Of a DNA stretch of 64,000 bases, positions 11,810 to 22,351 are shown piece after piece. The stretch's first letter is position 1; every line of letters starts with the position of its first letter. Position numbers and translations under genes: made by a program. Source of the stretch: Mucor racemosus (lineage: Eukaryota > Mucoromycota > Mucoromycetes > Mucorales > Mucoraceae); contig JAPEHQ010000001.1 in the NCBI GenBank assembly GCA_027405735.1, positions 6,200,001 to 6,264,000 of the forward strand, read 5' to 3'. The notes beneath the pieces were generated by a model. The model saw only the letters and a list, made by a program, of their open reading frames with translations, was not told the origin of the DNA and made no database searches.

Positions 11810-13650
11810 TACTATCGTTCAATATGACCGAATATTAATAAATCAGAGAAAATACAACTGGTAAGAAAACTGATACTCAATGTACAACGAGGTCAAGATT
11901 GGTAAAAGGTGCATTTATTCTGTAGTGGTGGAAATCGCAGCATTTTGATGGATAGAAATTACAGGACCAAGGTATTGTGTTTGCTTCAGGATTTTTAAAA
12001 GAGTTCAAAACCATTCTTCATTAAACTCTACTAGATGTTGGATACTCACCATATGCTATTAGTATCATCTTGTCTTTTATTTAATTGTTGTATTATTAAA
12101 AATCAAGCTTTTCATAGCTTATAACAATGACAATGGGATGTTTCTGATTTCAGATTGGCAGCATTTATCATAAGGCGGACTGATAATACATTTGACACTA
12201 CTGTTGATGGAACAAGTCAATTCAATTTATGGAATCTGAATGAAAATACCTAGGAACCATTTGTAAGTACTTAAGTTAGTTCTGGTGAAGGATTGATTAA
12301 ATTGGCTTGGGACAAAGAGGATAAAAAGGCGGCAATAGGTTCCAGTGATGGCCATGTTTATGTTTATGATATTGGAGAGGTAGGAGTAAAAAAGCTTAAT
12401 GTAAACCACCTCTAGCGCAATACTTATAAAGTAAGGCTATATTATCATCAAGCAAACTATCACACAATATTAAAATGTATAAAGATTTACAGTAATTAGC
12501 TTGAAGCAAGTGGGTACAGCATCGTACATTCTTGAAAAAGTTCACAAGTATAATAAAATCACTTATTTTTAAGACTTATAAAGCTTATAAGCGGAATATT
12601 AATTTAGAAAATTATTTTTGTCCAGATCATCAATTTTGGCATTTTTTAATTTTTTTTTTCTGGTTTTGCAAATCTAGAGTTAATTATACTTCCAATTATA
12701 AAACAAAAAATATACACATATGCAAAATTTAGCCCTCTATTTGCTCAATAAAAAATAACAAACATTTTTATTGCAAAATATTACATGAAAATCCTTTAAT
12801 CAAAAAACCGTTTTTGGGCCAGAAATGCTAATTTTTATTACTTAACATGTAATGTTAGGCTTTTATAAAATGTGTATTAGTCATGGCTACAATTTTCTCT
12901 CACAATGTCGTATATTTAAACGTTGATTTTGGTATCAAAATTTGATTTTTCTATTTTTTGACCAAAATCATGAGTGTTGGTAAGGATAAAATGAGTCCCG
13001 AAAAATGTCCGTTACAAAGTCTGAACTTTCAGACCATACATGGTTAAATAGAAGAAAAGTAAAAAAAAAAAAAAAAAAAGCTTTTTTATTTAAAACTTAG
13101 ATATGCCATAGTATGAGACTTAGACGTTTAGTCTTGCTATGCTCAATTACGGCGTCGCTCTACGGGCTCGTTTTTGTGATTTTTTAATGAATGTATGATA
13201 TTACAGATGGTTTTCTAGTAGAAAATTTTATGTTTCTATTATAGTAACAGATATTGCCTATTTTGCTTAGTTTATAGTTCAGGCGCTGTAATGCTGCTTT
13301 TACATTGGGTGAAATGTGCAATTTAGCAGGGTTTTAATTGCGCTAAATAATGTAAAGCTTTGAAAATCCTTTTCTACGTGCGTTGTTTCTCTCTTTTTGT
13401 TTTCATATTCCAACGATATATTCACCGTTTGATAAGGCATATCAGACTATCAAGCTGGTATTCTTTTCTTTTATCTGAATACGCATGAGAACGTAAGCGA
13501 CTAGTGTTTTTAATTTAGGTAACAGTCTGTATTAGAAACTGATATTTTCATTTAACCGCATTCTAAGACCAAATATCATTATTTACTACTGTATTATTGT
13601 TGGGCGTATTTCTTGATTACCAGATCAAATCGAAGGCAATAATATTTATA
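11810..13650 (+). repeat. Dynein-fragment repeat, copy 2 (both halves joined)
   Basis: The uninterrupted version of the repeat seen split at 7265-8894 and 47793-48320. It begins near TATCGTTCAATATGACCG and runs to the TGTTG element at 13653. It contains the pseudogene segment at about 12155-12385. The last 100 bp differ from copy 1 by an insertion near 13570-13620. An A-run of about 18 lies near 13062. Confidence 0.78.
12155..12385 (+). pseudogene. Dynein intermediate chain C-terminal fragment (pseudogene)
   Basis: After an intron-like acceptor (CTGATTTCAG) the + strand encodes TVDGTSQFNLWNLNENT, then, after a frame break and stops, LIKLAWDKEDKKAAIGSSDG and HVYVYDIGE. This pattern (a WD blade ending WNLN, then LAWD...GSSDGHVYVYDIGE) matches the last WD repeats of fungal cytoplasmic dynein intermediate chains. 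Upstream and downstream gene parts are absent. The retained acceptor suggests capture at DNA level. Family assignment is from memory of the family and is moderately sure; non-function is clear. Confidence 0.65.
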
Positions 13651-13652
13651 TC

Positions 13653-14187
13653 TGTTGTATGCCACCTAGTATCACACGTTATCACCTTCTACAGTATCAA
13701 TATATCTTACAATCTATTGACTACGACATGTATTAAAGCGCAAAGTCTCGATATCGTATATAAGAAACTCCTAGCATACTAAGTTTAATTCAGTAATTAC
13801 CAAGAACGCTTGGACCTCAACTATAACACCATATTATTTCATCCCAGCGGTTAATCAATCAAGTAGCTATCAAATCAACATCCAAGCACATTTAGCGCAG
13901 CATTGAAACAAGACAACTCACAAGCTCTGTAATAACTGTTAAATCAAGATTGATCGATTTCAATCCATAGATTACTATCAAACATATCTAATAATGGTTC
14001 AATAGTGCCTTAAATTACATCTCAGGATCTCAATATACAGTCAAAAGCCATACGTTTATATCTAAACAATAAGCGATACCTTGTTTTTATTATGCAGTTG
14101 TTGAAAAGCTGATTCATTACTAATTCTCCTTTAATTGTATTCTTTTATTACGTATCATTTATCAAACATGAAATATACGACACAACA
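13653..14187 (+). repeat. TGTTG...CAACA family repeat, copy B
   Basis: Full-length copy from TGTTGTATGCCACC to ACGACACAACA, directly followed by the AT-rich body repeat. The pair (end repeat plus body) recurs at 32740-33290 with 31490-32735 in reverse and in the right inverted-repeat arm, so they probably form one composite element. Confidence 0.75.
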
Positions 14188-15660
14188 ACAAGTAGTTTTA
14201 TTGGACAGAAATATCATGTTTTTCTAATGGTTTTCTCAATTCACAGTGATTTGTGAATGTAGAAATATAAATTTGTATGCAGGATATATGTAAATCTACC
14301 ATCATGTATAATTGGAGATAAATTGGATCAATATTCACAAGGATGGGGTTTTTTTTTCTTTGTTTTCTGCAGTTGTAAATATTAGTTTACTATTTTGTAA
14401 ACTTAAAACTCATTATCCAGGGCTTAATTTCTGTATTCACAATAGTATTGGTGTCAAGCCGGGTTTTACCAGCCAAATTTACTTATATAAGCTGGGCTCG
14501 ACAGCATCCCTAATTCACAAGATAGGTCTAATTAATTGCTACTCTGTATTTTTTGTTCTAGCAAAAAATACTGGTTTTTCGTCGAGATAATCAAATTAGT
14601 AATTTTTATTACAGCTTAAAATCTATCATCACGGGATTCCAAAATTTATTTTTTGAAATGATCGAAAAATGATTCAAAAAAACAAAATTGTTTAATGGCT
14701 CATGAGCTGCAAAGTAAGTTGACCTAGCGTATTAAGTAGTTTTTGTACAGTTTTGGATTTTTCATCCATCTAAATAAAAATCAAACAAATGTTTCACGTT
14801 AAATTTTTTGTAAAATACGATTGAAATTTTGGAGGTTTTTTAAAGATATACATCATTTTTTATAAGCATATTTAGAATATATCTAATTAAAATAATGCGC
14901 AAAAGTATTATCTATCGATTGAGCCATTGATGAACTTTCTAGCTGCATTTTTCGTAGAGAAAACGAGATTTTTGTCCAAATTTTTTCAGATTCAGAATTT
15001 GGGATGAGGGTATATAAGGGGAAAATGGAAGCTACCTTTTTGTACACATCTTTGAGGATATCTCCACGAAAAATCAATATGTTGAAAAAAACTAAATCGA
15101 TTCCAAGAGAGCCCAACGAGGTTAATGACATGAATATAAAAAAAAATGCTACTCAATTTAATCAATATTTTAAATTCTACTACGAAAATGTCAAAAAATG
15201 AAAAAAAATAAAAGTGCTCAGGATTTTTTTATACTGAAATATGCTATAAAGCACTTCAAAACAAGTAAGCTTCATTATTAGAAGGTGTTAGTATAGCTTA
15301 TTATTTTGTAGAGATATGTAAGCTTCAAATTTTTAATTTTTAGCAGTGAAATACTTGTAATAATCTGAAACATTAGCACTGCAAACGTTATACCAACTAC
15401 GCGAAATAGGGTATTTCCGGATACTCGTTTTTAGATTAAAGTTGATTATATCAGGTACATTGGCATGTAATTTTTTCTTGGTGTTATTTAGTGAAAAGAA
15501 AAAGCAGAGCATGGATGAAAAGTCGGAACTCTGTTTCTAAGGAAAAGAGCAGTAAATTTTGCCTATTTTCGAACTTCTGCAAAATTTAGAGCATTTATAA
15601 GAGCAGGTTGCCTAATGCAATTATCTCATATGTATTTTGTAATATCTAAAAATTAAGATA
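14188..15660 (+). repeat. AT-rich body repeat, copy B
   Basis: About 1.5 kb without a gene. Landmarks shared with 31.5-32.7, 34.9-36.2, 41.8-43.0 and 51.2-52.8 kb are TTATTGGACAGAAATATC, TCATTATCCAGGGCTTAATT, TTCTAGCTGCATTTTTCGT, GAATTTGGGATGAGG and TATCTCCACGAAAAATCAAT. Open frames of 60-90 codons here change frame between copies, so they are not conserved proteins. It holds a hAT-like MITE at 14443-14512. Confidence 0.72.
14443..14512. mobile_element. 70-bp hAT-like MITE with 8-bp target duplication
   Basis: TAGTATTGGTGTCAAGCC to GACAGCATCCCTA, flanked by ATTCACAA at 14435-14442 and 14513-14520. The homologous body repeats (for example near 41910) have a single ATTCACAA, so the empty site confirms the insertion. 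Confidence 0.88.
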
Positions 15661-16221
15661 AAGCGTTTTGTATTGAGAAGGCCGAGCTTCGGCTTTGAAG
15701 ATTAATGGTTCCGAAAATGAATATTCGCAAATAATAATAATAATGGCAATTATTTTATCCTGTTATCTTTCATCTATTATGGTATATGTAGTATACAAGT
15801 ACTGTTGACTCCATGGATTGCAGAATAATTCTTAATTCCGCGGCACACTTGATGATTTTTCAGGTACGTTTAATAATTGAAATCAATCAAATTATGACGA
15901 ATATTTAGGTACATAATTTATCATACATCAACATCTAACCATCATATAATAGATCACACTTTCAACAAACAACTATTAGGTTGGCATATAATTAATATTG
16001 CCGTTATTTCAAGTTTATGCAACGGTAAATCGATGTTTTGGATCTTTTGACAAAGGTAGCTTCTACAGACTATTGATGGTTTTGAGTCATTACAACTGTC
16101 CTGTCAGGCGCCGCCATTAAATGCAATGCGGGTATTTAAAACAAACGAATTAGAATATAAATCAAGCTGATGGCGCAATAGCGAATCTGTTTTTGTTTTT
16201 AATTCAATAATAATTTTTGAA
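15661..16221. other. Upstream region of the aminotransferase gene
   Basis: Intergenic sequence between repeats and the start codon at 16222. AT-rich with a few GC islands (GTCAGGCGCCGCC near 16104). No recognised element. Confidence 0.35.
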
Positions 16222-17511
16222 ATGTCAAAGCCTGTGTTTGGTAAAGCTCTTCGTAAAGATTTCTCATTTGAAGCTGGCTATATTCCTCTTGGACATGGGT
16301 CTTTTGGAGCTTTTCCCAATATTGTCAAGCAAAAGCAAAGGGAGTATCAAGACAAGTCTGAGGCACATCCTGATCGTTGGAATCGTTTTGAAATGATTCC
16401 TATCATTGAGTCTAATCTTGTTCATTTATCAAAGCTTATTAAATGTGATGCTCAAGATATCAATTTTGTCTCCAATTCTTCTGAAGCAGCTAGTGTTATT
16501 TTGAGAAGCTATCCATTCAAAGCAGGTGATAAGGTTCTTCATGTAAGATATATTTAATTTGAAAATTCCATTGATTTTTCATTAATGTGATACCCAATTT
16601 AGTATCAAACTGCTTATGTCAATGTGAATAAAGCATTGGAATTCATTAGAGATCAGTATGGTGTACAATTAGTCGCAATAGAATTAAAATATCCTTTAGA
16701 AGATCAAGAGATTTTAGAATTGACAAAGCAGGCTATTGATAGAGAACATGCCAAATTAGACGAACCCAAGATTAAATTAGCTGTCATTGATGGGATTTCA
16801 GCAGCTCCTGCTGTTCTTTTCCCTTACCAAGCAGCTACTAAATTGGTTCAAGAGAATGGAATTTTGGCTATGATTGATGGTGCTCATACCATTGGTCAAA
16901 TTGAACTTGATATCAAATCTCTGGACCCTGATTTTTTCTTCTCCAATTGTCATAAATGGCTTATGGTACCTCGCGGATGTTGTGTATTGTATGTAGCAAA
17001 ACGTAATCAAGGCTATATTCATCCTACTACACTTACATCTGCTTATAAGCATCATGGCGATGGCTTTAACTCCTCTACATTTAAACTCGAATTTATCCCA
17101 CCTACTATTGATACTTCTAATTACATGTGCGTTGAAGAAGCACTTAAATATCGAGAATCACTGGGTGGCGAAGAAGCAATCCGAGAATATACTCATAACA
17201 TTGCTGTTGAAGGAGGCGCTTTAGTTGCTAAAATGTTAGGCACACAAGTATTGGAAAATAGCGCAAAGACATTAACAACTAGTATGGTCAGCATTGAGTT
17301 GCCTCCTTTCAATACATCATTGACAGACAATGAAATTAATAGTTTTATTATGAAAAAGCTTATATATGAGCATCAGACTATGGCAGCTTCATATAAAAAT
17401 AATGGAAAATGGTATACCAGACTTTGTGGACAAGTTTACGTTGATTTAGATGATTTCGAGCATGCTGGCAAAGCCTTATTAGTAATTTTAAAGGAGTTAA
17501 ACGAGCAATAA
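16222..17511 (+). CDS. Class V (PLP) aminotransferase, isopenicillin N epimerase/Egt2-like
   Basis: PLP-dependent fold-type I enzyme of 409 residues from two exons (16222-16542, 16603-17511; 60-bp GT-AG intron). Visible features: N-terminal GYIPLGHGSFGAFPNIV, substrate/PLP loop FVSNSSEAASVILR, D199 and H202 in AMIDGAHTIGQ (D pairs with the PLP ring nitrogen), and K225 in FFSNCHKWLMVPRG, the expected Schiff-base lysine. Length is normal for the family. In fungi this subgroup includes hercynylcysteine sulfoxide lyase (Egt2, ergothioneine synthesis) and unassigned epimerase-like proteins; which applies here cannot be told from sequence alone. Its stop codon lies only 45 bp from that of the convergent p24 gene, so the 3'UTRs must overlap. 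Confidence 0.9.
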
Positions 17512-17556
17512 ATGATTTTTTGATAATATACATGTTTCCTATGAGTTATTTTTTAT

Positions 17557-18391
17557 TTAATCAATCAATCTCTTTCTCTTAAAGAAACGACGTAAATATA
17601 AAATTTGCCATGTACCAAGGGCAAAGAGGGTAAATAATGAAAGAATACTGAACCATTTAACACGTTCGTTAGTTGATTCTAATAAAGTTTGATGATCAGT
17701 TCATGTCAATAAAATAATCTGTGAGAGTGTTATTACCGTTGGTGTCTCTTAATTTAGCTTCACGACGCTTCAAATAGTTCATTTCATCGACAATTTCCTT
17801 TACAACAGTTTCCAATTTGCGAAGTTCAAGTTCGAGGGGATCAAGCTTTTCAGCATTAGCCATCTTCTTGAAATCAGCAGCTTCAGCGCCAACACTAAAC
17901 TGTAATTCAATTGTACGCTTATATTGAGGTCCTTCTTGGAAACCTATGATTCTTCTATTTAATCAAACAATTTCTAGTCTGTCGAATAAATGGCTTACCG
18001 TCATCAAGAACGTTGGTGAAGCAAACCATGATTTCACCATCATTATTAGTGTTGAAAGCATTACGAAGTTCACCATTTACATTGGTTTTCTTTGTATAAA
18101 CATTACGAGTTTCCCCTTCCTCGAGGATCTACAAAAAGCAATGCATTCAATATATATGGTTTTCAGGAATATAATTTCAAATCAACATACTTCAAGTTCA
18201 ACGCGTTGGTTATAACCCTCTCCAACATTAACAGTTGCTAAAACCAAAGTATCTTTAGCGACGTATTGGTTGAGACACTTTGTGCCTTCAGAGATACGGT
18301 CATGAGTAACAGCGGGCAAGTCAAATTTGATAGCGCTCACCAAAGCTAAAATACTCGAGAGAATGAGTAATACGTTGAATGTCGACCGCAT
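17557..18391 (-). CDS. ERV25: p24-family cargo receptor (p24-delta, Erv25/TMED10), one apparent 1-nt frameshift
   Basis: Type I membrane protein of COPII/COPI vesicles that selects cargo between ER and Golgi. Four exons: 18191-18391, 17999-18128, 17737-17943, 17557-17679. Signal peptide residues 1-20, GOLD domain starting [10 protein letters not shown] with cysteines 39 and 103 placed for the usual disulfide, a coiled-coil ([20 protein letters not shown]), one TM helix and the tail [13 protein letters not shown] with the FF and dibasic coat-binding signals. The summed exons are one nucleotide too long. [10 protein letters not shown] and [11 protein letters not shown] are in different frames, joined at an A-run at 17640-17643 (+ strand). 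Removing one base gives the expected 219 residues. This is either an assembly error or a true lesion; the rest of the gene is intact. Confidence 0.9.
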
Positions 18392-18656
18392 GGTTCTTGA
18401 TTTTTATTGTATTTTATAAAAGAAAAGGGGGTAAAAAGACAAGATATTACAATATATTATATATCGCGTGCGGCAATCTCATTGAATGATACTGGGTTTT
18501 GAATAAATGTTGGGACAGCGAATTTTTTAGTGAGACGATTTTAGATTAAATTGAGACGAAGTGCAAACCGGTGGGTCAAAGAAAACTGGTCGTTTGTTTT
18601 ATTTTTTATTCTCTTTCTTCTTCTCTTTCCTCGTTATTTTTTTTTCTCGGCCGTAT

Positions 18657-18799
18657 GTCACTAAAAGCTAAGTCGTCTAAGGATTGTCATCTCCTTAATG
18701 CGCATCTTTATGGCATTTGGCTAGCCGATGGTCACTAAAAGCTAAGTCGTCTAAGGACTATCATCTCCTTAATGCGCATCTTTATGACCGTTGGCTTTT
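18657..18799. repeat. 74-bp tandem duplication upstream of the p24 gene
   Basis: GTCACTAAAAGCTAAGTCG starts at 18657 and again at 18731. Each copy continues TCTAAGGA..TATCATCTCC and TTAATGCGCATCTTTATG. The copies differ at few positions. It lies about 270-410 bp upstream of the p24 start and may hold duplicated control sites; function unknown. Confidence 0.8.
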
Positions 18800-19878
18800 T
18801 ATTTGGGAGTAGAAATGTCTCCACCTTCACGTGGTTACTCCTGTTACTAGAGCTATTTTTTTTTTTGCTTGAAGCTGAGAGAGACATTCTTATAATAAAC
18901 AACTAATATACAATTTAAATTCAAATAAAATATACAAAAAACTAGCACCGCAAATTTCCTCTTTTGAAGAAAAACTACAAACTACACTATCGCTTAATTC
19001 TAAAAAAAAAATGGGATTTTGGTAGGGCTAAACTTCTGTATACTCGATAGGGTAGTTGGGATAATTAGGTGGTTATATCTTTTTATTAAAGAGATTGTAC
19101 TTCATTCAAACATCTATCTCGAAAGGTATCTGCTTGCCTTATCCAGCCAATGTAGTCTTTACGAGAGACAGTTTCGCAAACAACAGTTATTCGAGGAGTC
19201 AGTGTATCATTGGAGTCCAAAGGTTGTCTTTTAATATTTTGCTTTACCTTAGTGTTGTAAACAGACTATTATTACTAGCTATATTTTATATATGAGCACA
19301 CAATACTTGATCTATGGGATAAATGCGGTATTGCTTAATTAATAAAGTTGAAAATGAAAAAAAATCGTCTCAGCTCAAGGATCTCAATGGCTTTGAGATA
19401 GTCTCATATTACTTCAATCTCGTCTCAGTGTTGCGCCAGTTTTTGCTAAGTCTGCTGGAAAAAAGTATCATGATTTTCTTAGATTGCCTCGGCCAATTTT
19501 TTATTTCATCTCTCAACTTTATTCTAAATATTTATTCAAAACCCAGTATTCGATCGGGAGTCAAAGCCTTGATTTCTTGATGATTGCCATTTCCATTTGA
19601 CACAAAAACACCTCAAAATATCAGAAAATTAATCAATTTAAATTCTTGAAAAAAATATAATAATAAATACATATACTTTAAGATTTAATATTCAATTTTT
19701 TTTTATTGTTTTTCTCAACCTTACTATGCATATTAATCCTTACAAAATAGAAACATTTGGAAGCTTGGGACTGTCAAATGAAGGAGGATGCGTAGTGAAA
19801 CTAACAGGATATATGTAATACGCAAACATTTCCAAGCTCTTTTACTCTCTAATATTACAAATCTTGTAGTTGCATAGA
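18800..19878. other. Intergenic, between p24 and UBC12 (divergent)
   Basis: No gene recognised. Open frames at 19019-19580 lack family features. The region just before 19879 is the probable UBC12 promoter. Confidence 0.4.
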
Positions 19879-20658
19879 ATGTATTCTATTTGGGGAAAGA
19901 AATCTAAAGAGGCAGAGGCCGAAAAGAAGAAGCCTAGAACAAGCGCTGCCCAGATTCGTGTGCAAAAAGGTTGGGATTCATTTTCATCTAACTGGAGTGG
20001 TCTTTAACGACTCTTATTTCTATGATTATTCAGATTTGGCCGAGTTGGATATTCCTGATACCATCAAATTAGACTTCCCTGACCCTTCCAACATTCTTAA
20101 CTTTAATGTTACTATTCATCCTGATGAAGGTAGCTTTTTTATTCTATCAAATGTTTAAATGATTTGACAATATTAATGTGCAAATAATAGGTTTTTATAC
20201 TAACGGCTTATTCAAATTTACATTTGCCATTAATACCAACTATCCTCACGAACCACCGAAAGTACATTGTACTCAAAAGGTAGTATCTAGCTCAGTTATG
20301 TTTGCATCAAGCCATTAATAGTTTATAGATTTATCACCCTAATATTGATTTAGAGGGTAACATTTGCTTAAATATTTTGCGTGAGGATTGGAAACCTGTA
20401 CTTTCATTGCAAGCTGTTCTAGTTGGATTACAATACTTATTCCTCGAACCAAATGCTGATGATCCTTTAAATAAAGGTAAATTATCGCTACATTTCTTTT
20501 TTTGTATATATTAAAGATTAACGATTTATAAATCAAAACCTTTAGCTGCAGCAGAAGTATTAAGACATAATAGAAGTGCTTTTGATGCCAATGTCAAAAG
20601 ATCAATTGTTGGTGGATCATTCGACGGTGTTCAATATGACAATGTATTGGCAAAGTAG
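19879..20658 (+). CDS. UBC12: NEDD8-conjugating enzyme E2 (Ubc12/UBE2M)
   Basis: E2 enzyme that takes NEDD8 from the Uba3-Ula1 E1 and passes it to cullins. Five exons: 19879-19969, 20034-20129, 20191-20279, 20329-20476, 20546-20658; 178 residues, close to human (183) and yeast (188). The N-terminal [13 protein letters not shown] extension is basic and is the kind used for E1 docking. Core motifs: [42 protein letters not shown] with catalytic Cys105, and [13 protein letters not shown], which is characteristic of Ubc12 rather than ubiquitin E2s. Ends [15 protein letters not shown]. The first intron uses a GTTGGG donor, which is non-consensus. Exon phases all agree. Confidence 0.95.
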
Positions 20659-20687
20659 TAATATTTGTTTTTTCATTAATAAACTAA

Positions 20688-20848
20688 AGATATTTGAACG
20701 AGACGAACAAATGTTGTGGTGTTGAACAATTCAATGAAGCTTGGTGTGAATCAAGTGCCTTGAAGGCATCAATGGCTTACAAGAAATTGGCCGTTACCAA
20801 GCAAAGAAAAAATAGCAATGATACATGTCGGGTGGATCAAAAATAAAC
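20688..20848 (+). pseudogene. Orphan open frame after UBC12, possible exon relic
   Basis: A 53-codon open frame without an upstream ATG, with coding-like composition (RYLNETNKCCGVEQFNEAWC, then ALKASMAYKKLAVTKQRK), ending at TAA. The cysteine spacing vaguely recalls small CHCH mitochondrial proteins but not enough to name one. It may be a terminal exon of a lost gene or part of the UBC12 3'UTR. Confidence 0.3.
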
Positions 20849-22351
20849 GAAAAATTGCACATTCAAGAATCATTTTTAGCTCAGTATTGACATACATATC
20901 ATTATACTTTTTCCGTAAAGGATACTTAAAATTACAAAAAAAAAATACAGGCATATACAACAAGTGATGAGGGTGCATTTTCGATAAGAAATCATGCCTC
21001 ACATCAATCAACTAGAGCTGAGAAAATCTTGTATACATCCTTTACGAAACCAATCGAATCTGACATCTCCGCTGAACGAATCGTTAAATTTAAGCAATTC
21101 TCGATCCTCATTTAAAAAATCAATGCATTTCAAGAGGCCAGGCTTTAATGCACTATTATTCATGGATATAAGTATTAACCTCCTATTCATTCTTGGATGC
21201 AGCAAGTAGTTAATCGTATTAACGTTTCACACAAACCAAAATATCTCAGTACTTGAAGGAGAGCAAATTGCCGTTTTTTGAGACTGTTCAATGCTCAAAT
21301 GCATACCAAACGAACACCCTCAATCAGTAGATACTTTCTGATGTATTTCTGGAAAAAAAATTGGATCATCATTTTCGACCCTTCTGGATGATTTCTAGCC
21401 CTGTAGTAGTAAGGGAAAATTCTGATTTTTGACATAATGCAATTTTTCGTTTGAAAATCGGGACTTTTTTATATAATAAATATAGGTATAAAATGATCCT
21501 AAAAGCTTGCTTTATTATATGAATTATTTTATTTGATCATGACAAGCCAATTTTTTTTACAAAATTGCCAAAAACTCAAAAGTTGGATTTTGGCTCATAT
21601 CTAAAAAATTTGTGAAAAAAAATAGCTTAAAAAAAATACCACTGAATACAGATTTTATAGGAGTACATATAATATTTAGGATGGATTATCTGTCGATTAC
21701 CAAGGTTTTCGAGAAAAAATCCCAAAACTCATGAAAAAAAAAGTTAAAAATTGAAATTCAATGAAATTAAAAAAAAACCTACCATTCGATTTTTCAATCC
21801 CCGACCAATACATTCAAGTGTTATGAAATGTGATAACTCTTGATTTAATACTTTGAGCATGCAATTTCATTCAGGCACACACTTTAAACATGCCTTGAAG
21901 ATCTTAAGCATTATGAAAAAAAAAGTTGATCGTGTTTAATGTTTATTTTTTAATATAAAAAAAAAGAATATGAATGAAAACATTTGATAGTTCCATGTTG
22001 TTCATCAAGGTCCATCGTATCGTATTGAAAGGTAATGTGCTCCGATATTTTGAGTTTGAACTAATTGGAGCATTAATTGAACAAAAGAATACATTTAAAA
22101 GAATGAATCTATAAAAATTATTCAGCATACATTTAATTATTTGACCTACGTGTAACCCATTTAAGTGTGGACCAAATCATTTGACGTACAAGGTAAATAT
22201 TTTTATTTAAAATTAATATATTAAAAAATGATGAAAAAATAAAATGTAATTTGAATAGGACGAATAATAGAGAAATATACACTATAGCGAATATAAATAT
22301 GAATAAAGGGAGGGAAAAATAGGTATTTTTAAACATATATAATTGACAAAT
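20849..22351. other. Gene-free AT-rich region with diverged repeat sequence
   Basis: 21200-21930 resembles in style the AT-rich body repeats and shares words with 31240-31300 (AAATGCATACCAAACGAA against AAAGCATACCAAATAAA). No gene recognised. It ends at the ENA stop codon. Confidence 0.4.
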
